A DNA stretch of 64,000 bases from an uncultured Porphyromonadaceae bacterium (GCA_900545955.1 URAU01000003.1:62001-126000), one strand, 5' to 3'. Numbered from the stretch's first letter, positions 52,723-62,271 are shown. Program-made: numbers and translations. The notes: generated by a model not told the origin, from the sequence alone.

Positions 52723-53478
52723 TTAGAAGGCGTTCACGATGCCCATGAACGATGCTGCGTCGAGGGCGGCGCCACCGATAAGACCACCGTCAACGTCGGG
52801 TTTGGCGAAGAGTTCGGCTGCGTTCGAGGGTTTGCAGCTTCCGCCGTATAGAATCGAGGTGTTGTCAGCTACTTCCTTGCCGTATTTCTCAGCGATGACG
52901 GCGCGGATGTGGGCGTGCATGTCCTCGGCCTGGTCGGCTGTGGCGGTCTTGCCGGTGCCGATTGCCCATACGGGTTCGTATGCGAGGATGAGCTTGCCGA
53001 AATCTTCGGCGCTGAGATCGAAGAGGGCTTCGCGGATCTGGGCGGCTACAACCTCGTTGTAGGTGCCGTTTTCGCGCTGCTCGAGAACTTCACCGATGCA
53101 GAAGATGGGGGTGAGGCCTTCGGCGAGAGCGAGGTTTACTTTGGTCTTGAGAATTTCGGAAGTCTCGCCGTAGTACTGGCGGCGCTCCGAGTGGCCGAGA
53201 ATCACGTAGGTTGCACCGGTGGAGGCTACCATAGGAGCGGAAACTTCGCCGGTATATGCGCCTTTTACGTGGTCAGCGCAGTTTTCAGCGCCAAGGCCGA
53301 GCTTTGTCTGGTCGATTGCTGCGGCTACGGAAGCGAGGTGGGTGAAGGGAACGCAGATTACTACGTCGCATTTGGGGGTTGCGCCTTTAAGAGCCTCGTT
53401 GACGTCCTTTGCCAGGCCTACGCCTTCGGCAAGGGTGGTATTCATTTTCCAGTTGCCGGCTACGATGTTTTTTCTCAT
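52723..53478 (-). CDS. tpiA: Triosephosphate isomerase
   Basis: TpiA interconverts dihydroxyacetone phosphate and glyceraldehyde-3-phosphate in glycolysis. The 251-residue protein has GNWKMN with the catalytic Lys near 11, LGHSERRQYYGET with His near 95, and AYEPVWAIGTGKTA with Glu near 167. Length is normal. It is 42 bases downstream of the DoxX-type gene. Confidence 0.97.
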   Translation of the reverse strand: MRKNIVAGNWKMNTTLAEGVGLAKDVNEALKGATPKCDVVICVPFTHLASVAAAIDQTKLGLGAENCADHVKGAYTGEVSAPMVASTGATYVILGHSERRQYYGETSEILKTKVNLALAEGLTPIFCIGEVLEQRENGTYNEVVAAQIREALFDLSAEDFGKLILAYEPVWAIGTGKTATADQAEDMHAHIRAVIAEKYGKEVADNTSILYGGSCKPSNAAELFAKPDVDGGLIGGAALDAASFMGIVNAF

Positions 53479-53520
53479 TGTTATAGAAGGTTAGGTGTTT
53501 GAATTTTGGTGAGTGCAAAT

Positions 53521-54852
53521 TTAAGAATTTTCTGCGGCTTTTTTGCGATATGCGCGCCGAATTTTGGCTCTCAGGGTCAGTATAAGTCCTTGAAAAAGGT
53601 AGATGAGAAGAACTATTGCGCCAAAAAGTCCGGTGATGTATCTGAACCAGGCGGAGCCGTTGCCTTGGAGCTCGTCGAGCAACATTGGGGTGGAGGCAGG
53701 GTTCTCAATAATTTCGGCATCCATCGAGCTGAGGGTTGTTTTGGAGGCGATGTGTCCGTCGGAGAGGAGTACGATGGCAATCTGTCCGCGGGCCAGCTCT
53801 TTGAGCTGGGTTTCGTCGGCGCTGTAGCAAGGATATGCGGCCATGCTCATGTCGCGCCAGCGAGCCACGCCTTTTGCATCCGTGCCAAGTATTGCGCATA
53901 TCGCTATACCCGCCGAATCGGCGTGGGCAGCCAGCTCGTTGAGAGTGTACGTATAAGCTACGTCGGCGCGACGCGGCTCGGGGATTACGATTACAATCTC
54001 GTCGCCTTCGGACGCGAAGGCCTCGGCGGTGGCGTCGTCGCCGTCGGCGTTGAATACGGTCAGCGGATTTTCCGGACCTGTCGCTTCGCTGACGGCGGAT
54101 GCCGACGCGATGCGGTCGACGAATGTCCAGGAGTCGTCGGGAAGGGAGTCGATGGAGAATTCGCGCTGCACCCCCTCTTTTTCGTAGATGAATGTGTATG
54201 AGTCGGTTTCGTCGGAGGCCTCCGAATCGTCGGATGCTACGGCAAGTTGAGTGCCGACAGGATATGAACGGAAATCGGCCATCGGCTGGGCGTTGTAGCC
54301 GTAGAGGCTCACTATGAGGATATAGAGCGACGCCAGAGCCGCCACCATCCATTGTATTGCAGGATTGAACAGAGCCTCGCGTAGCCGTGGACTCCAGCGT
54401 ATCAGCAGGATAAGTCCGGCCGTGAGGACCACGTTTTTCCAGAATGTCGCCGCATTGGAGATTGTTAGGAAGTCGCCGAAACATCCGCAGTCGGGAATCG
54501 GGTCTGCTACCCAGAGCCACAGGCTCAGCGGGAGCATAAGCGCCATGGAGAGGAGCAGCCCCCAGGGTGCGGTGCGTTTATAGCACCCCATGAGCAGCAG
54601 CGAACCGAGCACAAATTCATAGCCGGAAAGCAGCATGGCGACCATCAGCACCACCGAACGTGGCTCCGTCAGATGCCATACAGCCAGGTATTCTTCAATT
54701 TTGAAGATGAACCCCCATGGGTCGATTGCCTTCACAAGGCCGGAGCAGGCGAATGTTCCACCTACGATGAGGCGGAGCCCCCACACGCAGAGGCGAAGCC
54801 GGACAGCAGAATGGTCGGCGCCCGGCTGTTTCGCTTTCGTTTCGGTGGTCAT
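53521..54852 (-). CDS. BT_3928 family DoxX-type membrane protein
   Basis: A 443-residue protein with a DoxX-like four-helix region at about 20-170 (GLVKAIDPWGFIFKIEEYLAVWHL, the metal or quinol-type FKI(E)EY motif, and DCGCFGDFLTISNAATFWKNVVLT with a Cys-Gly-Cys), further helices up to 200, a soluble C-domain of about 200 residues that may be thioredoxin-like but lacks a clear CxxC, and one last helix near 420. In Bacteroides this gene travels with tpiA, DUF1599, SPOR and folE genes, as it does here. Function is not established. It overlaps the upstream gene by four bases (ATGA). Confidence 0.8.
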   Translation of the reverse strand: MTTETKAKQPGADHSAVRLRLCVWGLRLIVGGTFACSGLVKAIDPWGFIFKIEEYLAVWHLTEPRSVVLMVAMLLSGYEFVLGSLLLMGCYKRTAPWGLLLSMALMLPLSLWLWVADPIPDCGCFGDFLTISNAATFWKNVVLTAGLILLIRWSPRLREALFNPAIQWMVAALASLYILIVSLYGYNAQPMADFRSYPVGTQLAVASDDSEASDETDSYTFIYEKEGVQREFSIDSLPDDSWTFVDRIASASAVSEATGPENPLTVFNADGDDATAEAFASEGDEIVIVIPEPRRADVAYTYTLNELAAHADSAGIAICAILGTDAKGVARWRDMSMAAYPCYSADETQLKELARGQIAIVLLSDGHIASKTTLSSMDAEIIENPASTPMLLDELQGNGSAWFRYITGLFGAIVLLIYLFQGLILTLRAKIRRAYRKKAAENS

Positions 54853-55445
54853 GCGGTCTGAGCCTCCGTCAGCTTTATTATGCCGAACATGGCGTAGTTC
54901 ACGATGTCCATATAGTTGGCGTCGATTCCTTCGGAGACGGAGGCGCAGCCCTGATTGTCCTCAATCTCCTTGGTGCGCATTATTTTCATAAGTATGAGAT
55001 CCGTGTAGGAGCTGACACGCATTTTCCGCCACGCCTCGTCGTAGTCGTGGTTCTTGCGCAGCATGAGTCCGCGCGTTTCGGCCATGTTTTTGTCGTAGAG
55101 CGCTATTGCCTCGTCGTTGGAAAGGTCTTTGCCCGATGCGAAGCCCAGCTGCAGCTGAATCAGGCCGATAATACCGTAGTTCACAAGGGCGATGAAACCG
55201 TCGAGAATCGATTCGTCGGCCACCTGCTGGTTGCCTTTCGTTTCAAGCGAGCGTATGCGGTCGGCCTTGATAAGCAACTGGTCGGTAAGCGACGATGGGC
55301 GCATCAGGCGCCACGCGCAGCCGTAGTCGTTAAGTTTTTTTACATAAAGGTTGCGGCAGAGGGCGATGGCGTCGTCGAACTGACGTGTTGTTTTGTCGGC
55401 CTGCGTTGCGGAGGCTTCGGTAATTTTCGGGTCGGTAGTCTGCAT
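54849..55445 (-). CDS. DUF1599 protein
   Basis: A 198-residue protein made of two similar halves: CRNLYVKKLNDYGCAWRLMRPSSLTDQLLIKADRIRSLE and later GLMLRKNHDYDEAWRKMRVSSYTDLILMKIMRTKEIE, each followed by a NYGIIGLI or NYAMFGII helix. That is the DUF1599 layout. ATG 55445 is preferred to 55469 because a -7 box at 55483-55490 would leave the farther start with almost no leader. The family is uncharacterised. Confidence 0.85.
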   Translation of the reverse strand: MQTTDPKITEASATQADKTTRQFDDAIALCRNLYVKKLNDYGCAWRLMRPSSLTDQLLIKADRIRSLETKGNQQVADESILDGFIALVNYGIIGLIQLQLGFASGKDLSNDEAIALYDKNMAETRGLMLRKNHDYDEAWRKMRVSSYTDLILMKIMRTKEIEDNQGCASVSEGIDANYMDIVNYAMFGIIKLTEAQTA

Positions 55446-55482
55446 ATCGTAGAGGTGGATACGCTGCATTGCGAATCCGCTA

Positions 55483-55490
55483 CAAAGATA
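55483..55490 (-). promoter_or_regulatory. -7 box for the DUF1599-to-folE cluster
   Basis: On the minus strand this reads TATCTTTG, matching TAnnTTTG. Transcription would start near 55476. The five genes below it (DUF1599, BT_3928 family, tpiA, SPOR, folE) follow at short spacings and may form one unit. Confidence 0.55.
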
Positions 55491-55526
55491 AGTAAAAACC
55501 GATAAACCGCCAACGCCAATATGGAG

Positions 55527-55565
55527 CGGCCGCACTGCCGGGCTGGATTCCTGGCGGTGCGGCCG
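55527..55565 (-). terminator. 13-bp hairpin after the DUF4136 gene
   Basis: CGGCCGCACTGCC at 55527-55539 pairs with 55553-55565 with a single G-U. It lies just past the stop of the DUF4136 gene. No T-run follows, so it may end transcription weakly or simply protect the message. Confidence 0.5.
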
Positions 55566-55585
55566 TTAATGTCGCCATGTAGAGG

Positions 55586-56200
55586 TCAGTTTTTGCGGTA
55601 CTGCGGAAGCAGAGGAACGGGGAATTTCGAGAAAAGCGTGGTGACGGCTTCGTCGATTCCCTTGAGATTCTGATAGCCGTTGCCGCCTCCGTTGAGAATG
55701 GTTGCCACGGATGCGGAGAAGAGCGGAAGCTTGGAGTCGATGTCGACAAGGTCCATGGTGAGTACGCCCTCCTTGTATATACCGGTGATAACCTGGGCAT
55801 TGCTGTAGTATGCGGGATTCCAGTACGGACCGTAGTTATAGCGCGGCCACATGTAGTAGGGATAATACGGGCCGTTGTAGGGGAAATATCCGCCGGGGGG
55901 CATCAGTGGCTCGGTGGCGATTTCGCGTTGTGTGGTTACGGCGATGTTTACCAGCAGTGGCGATTCGGCCGACTCAGTGAAGCCGCGCATAAGCATCTCC
56001 TCTCGTATTGCCGCCGCGATGTTGTAGTATGTCACCATCTCCATGCCCGGAGGGAGTTTGCCCATATCGGGGGTCACGATGCGGAACGTGTGGTAGCGCG
56101 CGAGGTCGGCATTGTTGTAAGTCTCGCTGTTGACCAGAGAGTATGGCGAGCAGCTGCACATAAGTCCCAGCAAGGCAATCAGGCTCAGAATCTTTTTCAT
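55586..56200 (-). CDS. DUF4136 lipoprotein
   Basis: A 204-residue lipoprotein (lipobox LMCSC, Cys near 17). The domain runs from about residue 30 (ADLARYHTFRIVTPDMGKLPPG) through RGFTESAESPLLVNIAVTTQREIA to the end, with a Tyr/Pro-rich loop at about 100-130 (GGYFPYNGPYYPYYMW). DUF4136 proteins are common in Bacteroidota and have no known function. Its promoter region contains the terminator of the operon upstream. Confidence 0.85.
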   Translation of the reverse strand: MKKILSLIALLGLMCSCSPYSLVNSETYNNADLARYHTFRIVTPDMGKLPPGMEMVTYYNIAAAIREEMLMRGFTESAESPLLVNIAVTTQREIATEPLMPPGGYFPYNGPYYPYYMWPRYNYGPYWNPAYYSNAQVITGIYKEGVLTMDLVDIDSKLPLFSASVATILNGGGNGYQNLKGIDEAVTTLFSKFPVPLLPQYRKN

Positions 56201-56221
56201 ATCGTAGGAGTTAAAACGTTA

Positions 56222-56256
56222 AATTGTGAGGTCCGCATTCCGCAGACCTCACAATT
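56222..56256 (-). terminator. Terminator ending the surface-uptake operon
   Basis: AATTGTGAGGTC at 56222-56233 pairs perfectly with GACCTCACAATT at 56245-56256. On the minus strand it is followed by TTTAACGTTTT, and on the plus strand by an ATAACATTTTTT tail, so it may work in both directions. It lies 56 bases beyond the stop of the DUF5074 gene. Confidence 0.65.
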
Positions 56257-56311
56257 ATAACATTTTTTCGCGATGGAAAGTTTTTTATGTCTGAGCGCAA
56301 AGTCCCATAGG

Positions 56312-57778
56312 TCAGCGCACGGCGAATTTGACTTTCTGCGACCCGGCAGCAGCGATATAGATCCCGGGGGCAAAATCCATGTCGAACTTCGCGTGTCCGT
56401 CGGTGTCGGCGCGTGCGGATGCTATCTTTGCTCCGGATATGGAGAATACCTCTGCGGTTACGCCGGCATGTATGCCGGTTAGCTCAACGGAACGTCCGCC
56501 TATGAGAACTCCGAGACTCCCGGATGCTTCCCCGACTACATTCTCCACTGCGGCGAGCTGGCTTTCCGGGAAGAGTATCATGCCGGGAAACCAGTAGGCT
56601 TTTTCCATAGGATAGGTGCGCAGAGAAGTCCCGTCGGATTTGAAGGTACGCACGGCGTAGGTGGTGGAGCTGAAATCCTGATATACGCTTGTGTAAAGGG
56701 TGCCGTCGGCAGGGTCGACGCGCATTGAGCATCCGTAGACCTGCCATGGAATCTCAACATCTGTTTCCTCACTGAAATCTATAAGCGCTTTGGCTTCAGC
56801 GGTGGTGGTGTCGAACCTGTATATTACGGAACCGGCGTAGAAACTCTGCTCGGCTCCGGTCCAGAAAAGATATGGTTCGATGGCTGAAGCGCAGAAGCTG
56901 TCGGGCTTCCAGGAATCCCATGTCGTGGCCGGCCCATAGACACCTTCGGGCAGGTTGTAAACCGAAGTTTCGAGGGTAGATGGATTTACGCGCACCAGCA
57001 CGGATAGTGAAGGGGCGAAAGTGTCTGAACTTTTTGCTACGCTGAGCCAGAGGAAGCCTTCCTTGTCGGCCACAATCGAACCGATAGCGGCTCCGTCGGC
57101 TACGAAATCGAGGCTGATGGTGCGTTCGAGTGTATCGGTTGTAGGATCGATAACCAGCAGCCCGAAAATCTGATGGGCGGCAAACACGCGTCCGGCGGCC
57201 GCAACCATCGTGCCGCACTGGCCATGATATATTGTGCTCGTGCCGTCGCTTGCGGGTTTGTCGTCAACGCCGTTGGGATTCTGCGTGCCTTCAATCATCC
57301 CTTTCGAGGTGTGCGTGGCGAGGTCGATGACCCAGATGCCGTTGCTGCTGGACACGTAGGCCTTGTCTGTGGTTACGCCAAGGAATCCGCGGCCTTCGGC
57401 GCGCTTGCCGCTCGGGTCGAGCTGATCAAGCTGCCACTGCCATTTCATGCTCGTCGGCTCGATGGCCGTGAGGATGCCACCGGCGGTAGTGGCGTTCTGC
57501 GCTTTCGACTGCTTGGAGACTACATAAAGCAGGTTGTCGTATGCGCCGAAGCAACTTGTCTGGCCGAGCATACGTCCCGGATTTTCCTTCTGAAATATTC
57601 GGTAAGTGAAATATCCGGTGCGCAGGTCGGGTTGCAGATGGTTTAGCGTGCCGGCTTCGCCGTAGTTGTTTTCGTTGATTATTATTACGCCCTTGGCATA
57701 GTCGGCCGCAGCCATGGCTACGTGAAACATCGGGGCTGTGGCAATTGCGAGGGCAAGCGGCAAGTAAAAATTCTTCAT
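56312..57778 (-). CDS. DUF5074 beta-propeller protein with a sorting-domain-like C-terminus
   Basis: A 488-residue exported protein with a Sec signal (LALAIATAPMFHVAMA) but no lipobox Cys. Repeated blades (IIINENNYGEAGTLNHL, VISDLATHT-like WVIDLATHTSK, LLVIDPTTDTLERTISL, YRFDTTTAEAKALIDF) mark the DUF5074/YncE propeller seen in BtuG-type surface proteins. The last 70 residues (VFSISGAKIASARADTDGHAKF to GIYIAAAGSQKVKFAVR) resemble the type A sorting domain of the type IX secretion system, though the match is by eye. It is the last gene of the surface-uptake operon, 17 bases after the companion lipoprotein. Confidence 0.75.
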   Translation of the reverse strand: MKNFYLPLALAIATAPMFHVAMAAADYAKGVIIINENNYGEAGTLNHLQPDLRTGYFTYRIFQKENPGRMLGQTSCFGAYDNLLYVVSKQSKAQNATTAGGILTAIEPTSMKWQWQLDQLDPSGKRAEGRGFLGVTTDKAYVSSSNGIWVIDLATHTSKGMIEGTQNPNGVDDKPASDGTSTIYHGQCGTMVAAAGRVFAAHQIFGLLVIDPTTDTLERTISLDFVADGAAIGSIVADKEGFLWLSVAKSSDTFAPSLSVLVRVNPSTLETSVYNLPEGVYGPATTWDSWKPDSFCASAIEPYLFWTGAEQSFYAGSVIYRFDTTTAEAKALIDFSEETDVEIPWQVYGCSMRVDPADGTLYTSVYQDFSSTTYAVRTFKSDGTSLRTYPMEKAYWFPGMILFPESQLAAVENVVGEASGSLGVLIGGRSVELTGIHAGVTAEVFSISGAKIASARADTDGHAKFDMDFAPGIYIAAAGSQKVKFAVR

Positions 57779-57795
57779 ATATTTTAATGTTTCGG

Positions 57796-59010
57796 TTATC
57801 GGGACAGGTTCAGGTCGGTGGCGCCGCAGATTTCTGTGGAGGTTTCTCCAATCCAGTTGCAGTACTGGTTTACGGCGGTATATACCTTTATGAAATCAAT
57901 GCCGGGGAGATAGACGGGCATTCCGTAGGCGTCGACGGCCCAGTCAATGTCGAAGCTGCATAGATCGGCTCTCGAGTTGGGATGGTTGTCGGCGTAGCCC
58001 CACGCATATGCGAAAAGTCGGAAATACAGACCGGTTCCCGAGAGGTCGACCGCATTGGGAGCAAGGAGAGTTCCTCGGAACGACAGTACAGGTTCGTCAA
58101 TCCATCCGGGCCAGTAGCTCTGTGTATGCTCCGTGTTCTTCATCACATATCCGGAGCGGCCTTGCGAATCAGACCAACCGATGTATTGGCTGTCGGTAAT
58201 ATACTGGCCGTCGGGCACCGGAATCTTTCCTTCGTCGGGTCGGGAATAGGCAATAGTATAATGATGAACGGTGGCTGCAGATGTATATTCGCTTCCGGCA
58301 AGTTCATACCAGGTGTCGTCAGGGAGGCCGTTGCCGTTGGCGTCGATAGATACCATTACTATTCCCGGTTCTGCCGAGCCGGCTTCCACGCCGCTTTCGG
58401 GGTCGTCGTAGAAAGAGTTGCCTTTTATCATGAAATCGTTGCCGGCGGTGTTGACAACTGTATGGTCGAATCCCATTACCACATAGCCGCCGTAGGCGCC
58501 GAGCGATATGAGCTCTTCAGTCTGGCCGCAGATGGCGTCGGCTACTTTACGGGCCATGTCGGCGGCGGTATCGCCGCTGCGCCAGCGAGGCATTTTGTTC
58601 ACAAACTGCCCCGGGGCGGGATGGTATTCGTATACTTCGGTAAGATAAGGAGAATACTCCACCACTTCGTGCACCACATTGATTGTCGATGTCTCCTGAA
58701 TGGTTTCGTCGCCGTCGGTAATCCGGAGGGTGAGTTGCCATACACCTTCGTCGGCCGCCACAAAAAGGCAGTCGGCCGAAGTTGAAATCAGCTTTTGCTT
58801 TCCGTCGGGCGAAGTGGCCGTCCAGCGGATTGTGCCCGAAGAATATGGAGTGGAAAGCCTAAGAAGCTGCATGCGTGCGATGGTATATGTGGAGTCGAGG
58901 CCGGTCGATACCACGGGGTCTGACTCAGTGCATCCCTGCGATATCGCCAACGCCAGACATAAGGCTGCAATACGGATGAGTATTCTGATTTTCAAAATGA
59001 TGTGGGTCAT
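57796..59010 (-). CDS. Surface lipoprotein of the BtuB/BtuG-like locus
   Basis: A 404-residue lipoprotein (lipobox AISQGC, Cys near 27) starting at ATG 59010, which overlaps the stop of the gene before it by four bases. After an Ig/PKD-like region (about 35-110) comes a conserved block: GAYGGYVVMGFDHTVVN, VEAGSAEPGIVMVSIDANGNGLPDDTWYELAGSEY (an Asp-rich calcium-type loop, DANGNGLPDD), and DIDWAVDAYGMPVYLPGIDFIKVYT. Proteins of this kind accompany TonB-dependent receptors and BtuG propellers in Bacteroidales. It may help capture the ligand at the surface, but this is inferred from context. Confidence 0.7.
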   Translation of the reverse strand: MTHIILKIRILIRIAALCLALAISQGCTESDPVVSTGLDSTYTIARMQLLRLSTPYSSGTIRWTATSPDGKQKLISTSADCLFVAADEGVWQLTLRITDGDETIQETSTINVVHEVVEYSPYLTEVYEYHPAPGQFVNKMPRWRSGDTAADMARKVADAICGQTEELISLGAYGGYVVMGFDHTVVNTAGNDFMIKGNSFYDDPESGVEAGSAEPGIVMVSIDANGNGLPDDTWYELAGSEYTSAATVHHYTIAYSRPDEGKIPVPDGQYITDSQYIGWSDSQGRSGYVMKNTEHTQSYWPGWIDEPVLSFRGTLLAPNAVDLSGTGLYFRLFAYAWGYADNHPNSRADLCSFDIDWAVDAYGMPVYLPGIDFIKVYTAVNQYCNWIGETSTEICGATDLNLSR

Positions 59011-60212
59011 TCTCTTTCGCCTCCTTCCTTCCATCTGAATGCTATCGACGAGGGGATGTCGCCGGTGCGCACTCGCCATTTGCGTTTCCCTTCGTGTGAA
59101 TAGCAGTTGAGCATTCCGGAACTTACGTAGTTTTTCGCGTCGCCCACGAAAATGTCGCCTGATGCCGGATTCACGCCGATGGCGTAGGGAATCTCGATTT
59201 CGCTCTGCGTGTCGTCGGTTATGAAGCTGGAAGTTACGCGCTTGCATGTGGCAAGATCAATCTTGCCGTAGCTTACGGTGTTCGACTGCGTGAGGTCGCT
59301 CCACTCGGTGGCGAAATAATATATATAGTCGTAGGTCACGGCCATGTTGGAACAGGCGTAGGGGAGTTCGCGCGTCACCTGATACTCACCTTCGCCGTCT
59401 TTTTCGAGAGTGAAAAGCCGGGACGGGACGGTGGAACGGTTGCCGCGCGAGGTGGTCCACAGACGTCCGTAGCTGTCGAGGCGCAGGCGGTGAAGGTTAA
59501 TCGCAACGGGTATCTGGCGAATCTGCCGGAACGTCTCAAGGTCAACCACCGAGATGGTGTTGTCGTAGTCGGGGGCTCGGTATCCTCCCGAGTTGGCCAC
59601 ATAGAGGCGTCCGCTCTCGATTACGATTTCCTCAGGCTGATAGCCTACGGTGACGCGGCGTGTGATCTGCAGTGTAGGGATGTCGATTTCGTAGACCATG
59701 CCGCGCGGAGCCTGCGGGTTGATCTGTACGGGTCCGACGTAGGAACTTACATAGGCTTTGTCGCCGTTGAAGGCGATGTATCGGCAGTTGGGAATATCGA
59801 CCTGGCCGATGCGTATGGCCGTCGCAGCATCGCATACCTCGACTTTGTGCGAGCAGTTTACCACCGCCCAGAGCCTTCCGGCATACAGCTGGAGGTCGTT
59901 GCCTACGTCGCCGAGTTCTTTCACCACATTGGGATTGCGCTCGGCGTAGATATTGCGGAGATACATTCCGGATGAGTAATCGTAGTAATCGAGCGAGCAT
60001 TTGTTCGAGCCCATGTTTCCTTCGTTGAGCAGATAGAATCCGGCAACGGGAGAGTCGGGGAGGCGTTCGCCTACGGCTTCCTCCTCGGTCGGGATAACAA
60101 CCTCGTCGTGGCGGCATGAGGAGGCGGCGCAGGCTAACAGAGCAGCTGCTATCACGGCCGCTTTTCGGATAGCTGCGGAAGGATTGATATGTAGCTTACC
60201 GGTATCCATCAT
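59007..60212 (-). CDS. BtuG-like surface beta-propeller lipoprotein
   Basis: A 401-residue lipoprotein (lipobox AASSC near 33) followed by a seven-bladed propeller with regular YVSSYVGPV, GMVYEIDIPTLQITRRVTVGYQPEEI and VVDLETFRQIRQIPVAINLHRLRLDSYGRLW blades. BtuG of Bacteroides is such a propeller: it binds vitamin B12 very tightly and caps BtuB. The start is ATG 60212, two bases past the stop of the receptor gene; longer starts would overlap it. The ligand is not proven for this copy. Confidence 0.75.
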   Translation of the reverse strand: MMDTGKLHINPSAAIRKAAVIAAALLACAASSCRHDEVVIPTEEEAVGERLPDSPVAGFYLLNEGNMGSNKCSLDYYDYSSGMYLRNIYAERNPNVVKELGDVGNDLQLYAGRLWAVVNCSHKVEVCDAATAIRIGQVDIPNCRYIAFNGDKAYVSSYVGPVQINPQAPRGMVYEIDIPTLQITRRVTVGYQPEEIVIESGRLYVANSGGYRAPDYDNTISVVDLETFRQIRQIPVAINLHRLRLDSYGRLWTTSRGNRSTVPSRLFTLEKDGEGEYQVTRELPYACSNMAVTYDYIYYFATEWSDLTQSNTVSYGKIDLATCKRVTSSFITDDTQSEIEIPYAIGVNPASGDIFVGDAKNYVSSGMLNCYSHEGKRKWRVRTGDIPSSIAFRWKEGGERE

Positions 60213-60213
60213 G

Positions 60214-62271
60214 TTAAAGCTCCACACTCAGAGTGAAACGGAAATTACGTTTGGGCATCGGGTAGTTGGCAATCACGTCGTAGTCCTGGCTGAGAAGGTT
60301 GTTGACCTCAAGCATGGTGCGGAGTTTTACTGCGTTTATTTTCAGATCTTTGCTCAGCGAGAGGTCGGAGGTATACCAGGGCTCGGTGTAGTTGTAGCGG
60401 ATGTTTTCCTGCTGGTTGTAGCGCTCACCCACGTAGATGAAACTGTAGTTCAGGCCCCAACCGCGCCAGGCGGCGTTGGCTGTGAAGGCCCCCGAATGAT
60501 GCGGGATGTAAGGAATCTGGTCGCGGTAGTAGCTGTCGGCGGGGTTAGTCACGTCGATGGCCTGCTGAAAGGTGTACTGCCCGCGCAGGGTCAGTTCGAG
60601 CGAGCCCACCGGGCAGAGAGTCGTGGCGGCCGATACGTCGATGCCCTTGATGCGCACGCGGCCGAGGTTGAGCATCGTCCAGCGGAACTGCTGCCCCTTG
60701 GGGTAGGCTACAATCTTGTCGGTGACGAAATTCAGGTATGCGTCGGCGCTGAAACGGAAACCGCGAAGCAGTCCGCGACGGTAATCTTTGAAAATCAGTG
60801 CTCCGGCATTGTATTGAGTGACTTTCTCGGGGTTGAGCCGCGAATTGCCCATGTCGGCGTAATAGAGGTCGTTGAATGTAGGCATGCGGAACGAGCGCTT
60901 GTAGAAAGCCCTCAACTCGAACGAGCGCATGGATTTCACGGGCATCACCGAGAGATAGACTGCCGGAGTAAACGCGCGGGTTATGGCATGGTCGGGGCGC
61001 CCCTCAACCTTGTCGTCGACAAATGTGCCGAGAATCGACGCCTGCACTTTCACGATGTCGAGGCTGGCGGCGGTAGCGAGAGCGGCGAGATGCGTCAGGC
61101 GGTCGGGGCGGTGGAATTCGCGTATGTCGGTCTCAAGGCTGTTCCACATCAGGTCGTAGGAGGCCGAGACGTGCCACCAGCGCAGAATCCTGTACTGGTT
61201 GGCCGTGGAGAAGTAAAGCTCCCGCTGACGGTAGAGGTTGTCGACGGCCATCTGGCGCTCGTCGTTGTTCACGTAGTGGGTGCGGTAGAAGGCGTATTTA
61301 GCGTTGAAGAGAGTGGAATATCTGCCGAAAACGCCTTGATAGGATGCCTGCACGAAGCTGTTGTTGTCCCACTGGCGCTCGCCGCGGCGCCACACGTTGT
61401 TGACAATTGCTCCCGGGATGCCACGCTCGGAGTTGTAATGGTAGCCTTTTACGTGCCATTGGCCGTGGGTGGTTGTTCCGTTGAGATTGAGCTCGGCGCG
61501 GATAGCCTCGACGTCGCCGTTCTGGCGTGTGGCCGTGGTGTCGTATGCCACGGCACCGTCGGGCGTGACGCGGCGGTAGCGGAATTTGTATTTGCCGGAG
61601 GAGGTGAGGTATTCAGCGCTCAGCGATGCATTTACTTTCTCGCTCAGCTGCAGCTCGACCAGCGCCGAGGGGTTGAGCAGTCCGAACGAGCCGGTGCGGA
61701 TGGCGGCCCGGGTATTGTAGCTGCGTCCGACGGAGAATTTAGGTGTGCGAGTCTTCAGATACACCGTCCCGGCATTGCCGAAATCGCGTGCGGGCTGGAG
61801 AATCTCGCTTTTCTGGCCGTTATAGAGCGAGATTGCCTCCACATTGTCGAGCGAGAACTGGCCGAGGTCAATCTGGCCGTTCTGAGCGTTGCCGAGGGCT
61901 ACTCCGTCGTAGACCACTCCGGTATGATTTGTGCCCATCGATCGGATGTTCACCGTCTTGATGCCGCCGACGCCACCGTAGTCTTTTACCTGCACTCCGG
62001 AGAAATACCGCAGCGCGTCGGCCACGCTGTGGCTGTTGAGGCGTTCGAGTTCGCGGCCGGAGAGGCGTTGGGCGGGGATGATTTCCTCCTTGGGGCGTCG
62101 GGCCGTAACCATCACTTCAGGAAGGGCGACGCTGTCGGCCATCACTTCGTTGCGCGTGCCGCCGGCGCTCTCGGGGGCTTTGGCAACGCATGGCGCGGGA
62201 TAAAACATAAGCAAGACCATGGCGGATGCCATGGCCTTGCCGAAGAAATATTTATTTTGCTGTAGCTTCAC
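60214..62271 (-). CDS. TonB-dependent receptor, BtuB-like
   Basis: A 685-residue outer-membrane receptor. After the signal peptide (ASAMVLLMFYPAPCVAKA) a TonB-box-like VALPEVMVTA leads to the plug (SVADALRYFSGVQVKDYGGVGGIKTVNIRSMG, then VVYDGVALGNAQNGQIDLGQFSLDNVEAISLYNG). The rest is a 22-strand barrel ending FRFTLSVEL. Together with the propeller gene two bases downstream this looks like a BtuBG pair for corrinoid uptake. The promoter at 62306-62337 leaves a leader of only about 28 bases, too short for a cobalamin riboswitch. Confidence 0.8.
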   Translation of the reverse strand: MKLQQNKYFFGKAMASAMVLLMFYPAPCVAKAPESAGGTRNEVMADSVALPEVMVTARRPKEEIIPAQRLSGRELERLNSHSVADALRYFSGVQVKDYGGVGGIKTVNIRSMGTNHTGVVYDGVALGNAQNGQIDLGQFSLDNVEAISLYNGQKSEILQPARDFGNAGTVYLKTRTPKFSVGRSYNTRAAIRTGSFGLLNPSALVELQLSEKVNASLSAEYLTSSGKYKFRYRRVTPDGAVAYDTTATRQNGDVEAIRAELNLNGTTTHGQWHVKGYHYNSERGIPGAIVNNVWRRGERQWDNNSFVQASYQGVFGRYSTLFNAKYAFYRTHYVNNDERQMAVDNLYRQRELYFSTANQYRILRWWHVSASYDLMWNSLETDIREFHRPDRLTHLAALATAASLDIVKVQASILGTFVDDKVEGRPDHAITRAFTPAVYLSVMPVKSMRSFELRAFYKRSFRMPTFNDLYYADMGNSRLNPEKVTQYNAGALIFKDYRRGLLRGFRFSADAYLNFVTDKIVAYPKGQQFRWTMLNLGRVRIKGIDVSAATTLCPVGSLELTLRGQYTFQQAIDVTNPADSYYRDQIPYIPHHSGAFTANAAWRGWGLNYSFIYVGERYNQQENIRYNYTEPWYTSDLSLSKDLKINAVKLRTMLEVNNLLSQDYDVIANYPMPKRNFRFTLSVEL

